NCBI GenBank assembly: GCA_029260595.1
Contig: JAJDCY010000010.1
Span: 545,675-609,674, forward strand
DNA length: 64,000 bases
Direction of reading: 5' to 3'
From: Phycisphaeraceae bacterium
GTDB lineage: Bacteria > Planctomycetota > Phycisphaerae > Phycisphaerales > Phycisphaeraceae
The position numbers and the translations under genes are program-made. The notes under the pieces are model-generated. The model saw only the letters and a list, made by a program, of their open reading frames with translations. It did no database searches and had not been told where the DNA came from. This document shows, piece after piece, positions 61,605 through 64,000 of this stretch. Within the stretch, counting starts at the first letter, position 1, and every line of letters starts with the position of its first letter.

Positions 61605-61742
61605 GAGCCCATCCACACCCGCGGATCACCCGCTCTGCACAAGCTGTGGCCAAACGGCTGCACGCCTGCTAACGTACAGCCCGGTATCCCCGCTGGCGGT
61701 CAGATCAGGGTGATTTAGCTGACTCTTTGCCGGGCTCGAAAG

Positions 61743-61754
61743 CGAAATATTTCG
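61743..61754 (+). promoter_or_regulatory. 12-bp AT-rich palindrome before fabG
   Basis: CGAAATATTTCG is a perfect self-complementary 12-mer ending 10 bases before the fabG start, exactly where a ribosome-binding site would be expected. In this GC-rich sequence such an AT-rich palindrome is unusual and could be an operator or a start-site element. Confidence 0.4.
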
Positions 61755-61764
61755 GTATTTTCTT

Positions 61765-62520
61765 ATGGGTAATAAAGATAGTGCTGCCGGCGGAGCCAGA
61801 GTCGCCGTCGTGACCGGGGCGTCGCGCGGGATCGGTGCCCAGATCGCCAAAGCCCTGGCCGACCAGGGCCGTCACGTGGTCCTGGTCGCGCGCAACCGCG
61901 AGCGGCTCGAAGCGGTCCAGCAGGAGATCGGTGCGGACAAATCATCGGTCGCGGCGTGCGATGTTTCGGACGGCGAGGCCCTCGCGCAGGTCATCGATCA
62001 GGTCGTTACCGACCACAAACGGTTGGATATTTTGGTCAACAACGCCGGGATCACGCGCGACAACCTGCTGCTGCGGATGACGGACGCCGAGTTCGATGAC
62101 GTGATCCTGACCAATCTGCGCAGCGCGTTTATCGCCTGCCGGGCGGCTCTGCGACCGATGATGCGCGGCAAGTGGGGTCGGATCATTAATATTGGTTCGG
62201 TCGCGGGCAACACCGGCAACTCCGGCCAGGCCAACTACGCGGCCGCCAAAGCCGGGCTGATCGGGCTGACCAAGTCGCTGGCCAAAGAGATGGCCGCGAA
62301 GAAGATCACCGCCAACGTCGTCGCACCCGGATTTATCGAGACCGATATGACGGCCGAGCTACCCGAGCAGGTCCGGGCCGGGGTGCTGACAGTGACCCCG
62401 ATGCGTCGGTATGGGCAGCCTCAGGAGATCGCCTCAGCCGTGGCCTACCTCGCTTCGGAGGACGCCGGTTTCATCACCGGGCAGGTGTTGACAGTTGACG
62501 GGGGCCTGACCATGAGTTAA
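61765..62520 (+). CDS. fabG: 3-oxoacyl-ACP reductase
   Basis: NADPH-dependent reductase of the elongation cycle. The 251-residue short-chain dehydrogenase has VVTGASRGIGAQIAKAL (cofactor loop), NNAGITRDNLLLRM, IINIGSVAGNTGNSGQANYA with the catalytic serine and tyrosine, and AAKAGLIGLTKSLAKE with the lysine. VAPGFIETDMTAELPE and the ending FITGQVLTVDGGLTMS are canonical for FabG. ATG 61765 has no purine-rich ribosome-binding site; the region before it is AT-rich (AATATTTCGGTATTTTCTT), suggesting initiation through an unstructured leader. Confidence 0.96.
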   Translation: MGNKDSAAGGARVAVVTGASRGIGAQIAKALADQGRHVVLVARNRERLEAVQQEIGADKSSVAACDVSDGEALAQVIDQVVTDHKRLDILVNNAGITRDNLLLRMTDAEFDDVILTNLRSAFIACRAALRPMMRGKWGRIINIGSVAGNTGNSGQANYAAAKAGLIGLTKSLAKEMAAKKITANVVAPGFIETDMTAELPEQVRAGVLTVTPMRRYGQPQEIASAVAYLASEDAGFITGQVLTVDGGLTMS

Positions 62521-62546
62521 CCGGTGTTTAGTATCGGCCGCACGGC

Positions 62547-62603
62547 TTGGCACAGCCGGTGGTTGAGACTATATTCCCTCGGTTTTCCGCGACCCTGTGC
62601 CAA
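62547..62603 (+). promoter_or_regulatory. acpP promoter with overlapping inverted repeat
   Basis: TTGGCA (62547-62552) and TATATT (62570-62575) with a 17-base spacer form a near-consensus promoter for acpP. The -35 hexamer is part of TTGGCACAG (62547-62555), which is a perfect 9-bp inverted repeat of CTGTGCCAA (62595-62603) downstream of the expected start. Two half sites flanking a promoter suggest a looping or road-block repressor, or a hairpin-independent operator pair. No regulator gene is nearby. Confidence 0.55.
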
Positions 62604-62658
62604 CGCCGCTAACCCGCCCGACGGACACGAACCGTTGGTATAGCAAGGAGTAGACCCA

Positions 62659-62910
62659 ATGGACGCCACCGCGATTGAAGAAAAAGTGATTTCGATTGTC
62701 GCCGAGCAGATGGGCGTCGACAAAGGCGAGATCAACCGGGACACGAACTTCGTCAACGACCTGAACGCCGACAGCCTGGACACCGTAGAGCTGGTCATGG
62801 AGTTCGAAGACGAGTTCGAGACCTCGATCCCCGACGACCAGGCTGAGAAGATCCAGACCGTCGGCCAGGCGATTGAGTTCATCTCGGAACACTTCGGCAA
62901 GAGTTCTTAA
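62659..62910 (+). CDS. acpP: Acyl carrier protein
   Basis: An 83-residue acidic four-helix protein that carries growing acyl chains on phosphopantetheine. The modification serine lies in [16 protein letters not shown] (Ser about 38) after DTNFVNDL, and the C-terminal [20 protein letters not shown] is canonical. AAGGAG (62645-62650) provides a strong ribosome-binding site, consistent with high expression, and an excellent promoter precedes it. It sits between fabG and fabF, the common order. Confidence 0.97.
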   Translation: MDATAIEEKVISIVAEQMGVDKGEINRDTNFVNDLNADSLDTVELVMEFEDEFETSIPDDQAEKIQTVGQAIEFISEHFGKSS

Positions 62911-63003
62911 TTTGTTTTTGGTTAGTGTGTTAGGCGGTTTTGCCGCGGTCCGGCCCCCCGCCGGGGCTGTGGTCTGCGTGGCCGGTCTCTGGAACAGCAT
63001 CCG

Positions 63004-64000
63004 ATGACGAATCCTCGACGCGTCGTGGTAACCGGGTTGGGTTGGGTGACCAGCATGGGCCTGTCCGTCGACAAGGTTTGGCAACGCCTGCTCGATGGCG
63101 AAAGCGGCATCACCACCATTACCCGGTTCGATACGGACGGCTTCGGGACCACCTTCGCCGGCGAGGTTGCCGAATGGGATGGTGGGCCGAAGGTCGATCC
63201 GCGCACCGCCAAGCGGCTGGACCGCTTCGCCCAGTTCGCGGTCAACGCGAGCGTCGACGCGGTGGAAGATTCGGGGATCGATTTTACTAAGGAGGATCGC
63301 TGGCGCTGCGGTGCGATCATCGGCTCCGGCGTCGGCGGGATGGACGAATTTTGTGCCGGTGTCCGCAAACTCGACAGCAAAGGCCCAGGCCGGGTCAGCC
63401 CCTTCCTCGTGCCCAAGCTGATGTGCAACGCGGCCGCGGGCAACGTCTCGATCCGTTTCCGCCTGTGTGGCCCGAACACCGCGATCGCGACCGCGTGTGC
63501 CAGCGGCGCCCATGCGATCGGTGAAGCCGGCCAGGCCATCCGCCAGGGTGTCGCGGACGTGATGCTCGCCGGTGGATCGGAAGCGGCGCTGTCGCCGATC
63601 GGGTTGGCCAGTTTTATCGCGCTCAAAGCACTGTCCAGCCGCAACGGCGACCCGGCCGGCGCGTCACGCCCATTTGATAAGGAACGCGACGGCTTCATCC
63701 TCGCCGAGGGTGCCGGCATCGTCGTGCTGGAAGAGTACGAGCACGCCAAGGCCCGCGGCGCGAACATCTACGCAGAGCTGCTCGGCTACGGGCAATCCGC
63801 CGATGGGTTCCACATCACCGCCCCCGATGAGCAGGGTGCCGGCGCGGCGCACGCGATGGCAGTCGCGCTTGATGATTGCAAACGATCACCGGCCGACGTT
63901 GATTACATCAACGCACACGCGACAAGTACGCACCTGGGCGACCTGGCCGAGATCCGCGCGGTCAAAGGCCTGTTCGGCAAAGACGCCTACAACACCATGA
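63004..64000 (+). CDS. fabF: Beta-ketoacyl-ACP synthase II (cut by window end)
   Basis: Condensing enzyme that elongates acyl-ACP with malonyl-ACP. The first 332 of about 415 residues are inside the window; the frame is open at base 64000. Start ATG 63004 gives TNPRRVVVTGLGWVTSMG. The nucleophile cysteine is in IATACASGAHAIGEA (about 167) and the first catalytic histidine in INAHATSTHLGDL (about 306); the second histidine lies beyond the window. MLAGGSEAALSPIGLASF and SRPFDKERDGFILAEGAGI are typical of FabF. It follows acpP by 93 bases. Confidence 0.95.
   Translation, partial: MTNPRRVVVTGLGWVTSMGLSVDKVWQRLLDGESGITTITRFDTDGFGTTFAGEVAEWDGGPKVDPRTAKRLDRFAQFAVNASVDAVEDSGIDFTKEDRWRCGAIIGSGVGGMDEFCAGVRKLDSKGPGRVSPFLVPKLMCNAAAGNVSIRFRLCGPNTAIATACASGAHAIGEAGQAIRQGVADVMLAGGSEAALSPIGLASFIALKALSSRNGDPAGASRPFDKERDGFILAEGAGIVVLEEYEHAKARGANIYAELLGYGQSADGFHITAPDEQGAGAAHAMAVALDDCKRSPADVDYINAHATSTHLGDLAEIRAVKGLFGKDAYNTM

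Noticed and set aside
62548-62563. Sigma-54 promoter before acpP
   Set aside because: TGGCAC is present, but the -12 element does not match TTGC at the required spacing, whereas a sigma-70 pair fits well.

Overview
This window looks like chromosomal DNA of a GC-rich Gram-negative bacterium, most likely a planctomycete of the class Phycisphaerae. That placement is inferred from gene content, not from a marker phylogeny. The pointers are two PEP-CTERM exosortase substrates, a hopanoid radical-SAM enzyme, LPS-type heptose and kinase genes, alginate-export-like and other beta-barrel outer-membrane proteins, and a trigger factor with a long lysine-rich tail. I saw no prophage, insertion sequence, CRISPR array or rRNA. 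Gene density is high and strands alternate in short operons.

Layout. 0-6 kb: the 3' end of bioB, fusA with a structured leader, a small membrane protein, and a catalase. 6-12.6 kb: a four-gene minus-strand operon encoding an outer-membrane barrel, a lipoprotein, a secreted FecR-domain protein and a CHASE2 adenylate cyclase; together they look like an envelope-to-cAMP sensor. 12.7-20.7 kb: gatB, hpnH, a PEP-CTERM protein with legumain/caspase-like motifs in permuted order, mlaF- and mlaD-like genes without a permease, and an archaeal-type phosphoglycerate mutase. 20.6-29.8 kb: small enzymes (DUF309, GNAT, phosphoesterase), trpC, two lipid-linked-sugar glycosyltransferases, a lipoprotein, a HEAT-like protein and a DUF1569 protein.

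29.9-48.9 kb is a cell-surface glycan region. It holds a WbaP-type initiating transferase with a LegB-like dehydratase, a complete GDP-D-glycero-D-manno-heptose cassette (hddA-gmhA-hddC-gmhB) fused by ATGA overlaps to galE, a tRNA-Ala(GGC), three WaaP/Kdo-kinase-like proteins, three FkbM-type methyltransferases and three glycosyltransferases, with carA embedded. The genes fit synthesis, decoration and phosphorylation of a heptose-containing LPS core or surface polysaccharide.

49-58 kb: aroK, a cysteine-desulfurase-like enzyme, trigger factor, a LamG PEP-CTERM protein, a phosphorylase-nadD-panE cofactor operon and nuoC. 58-64 kb: the fatty-acid cluster rpmF-plsX-fabH-fabD-fabG-acpP-fabF, cut by the window end within fabF. 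Several leaders here carry inverted repeats that may be regulatory.
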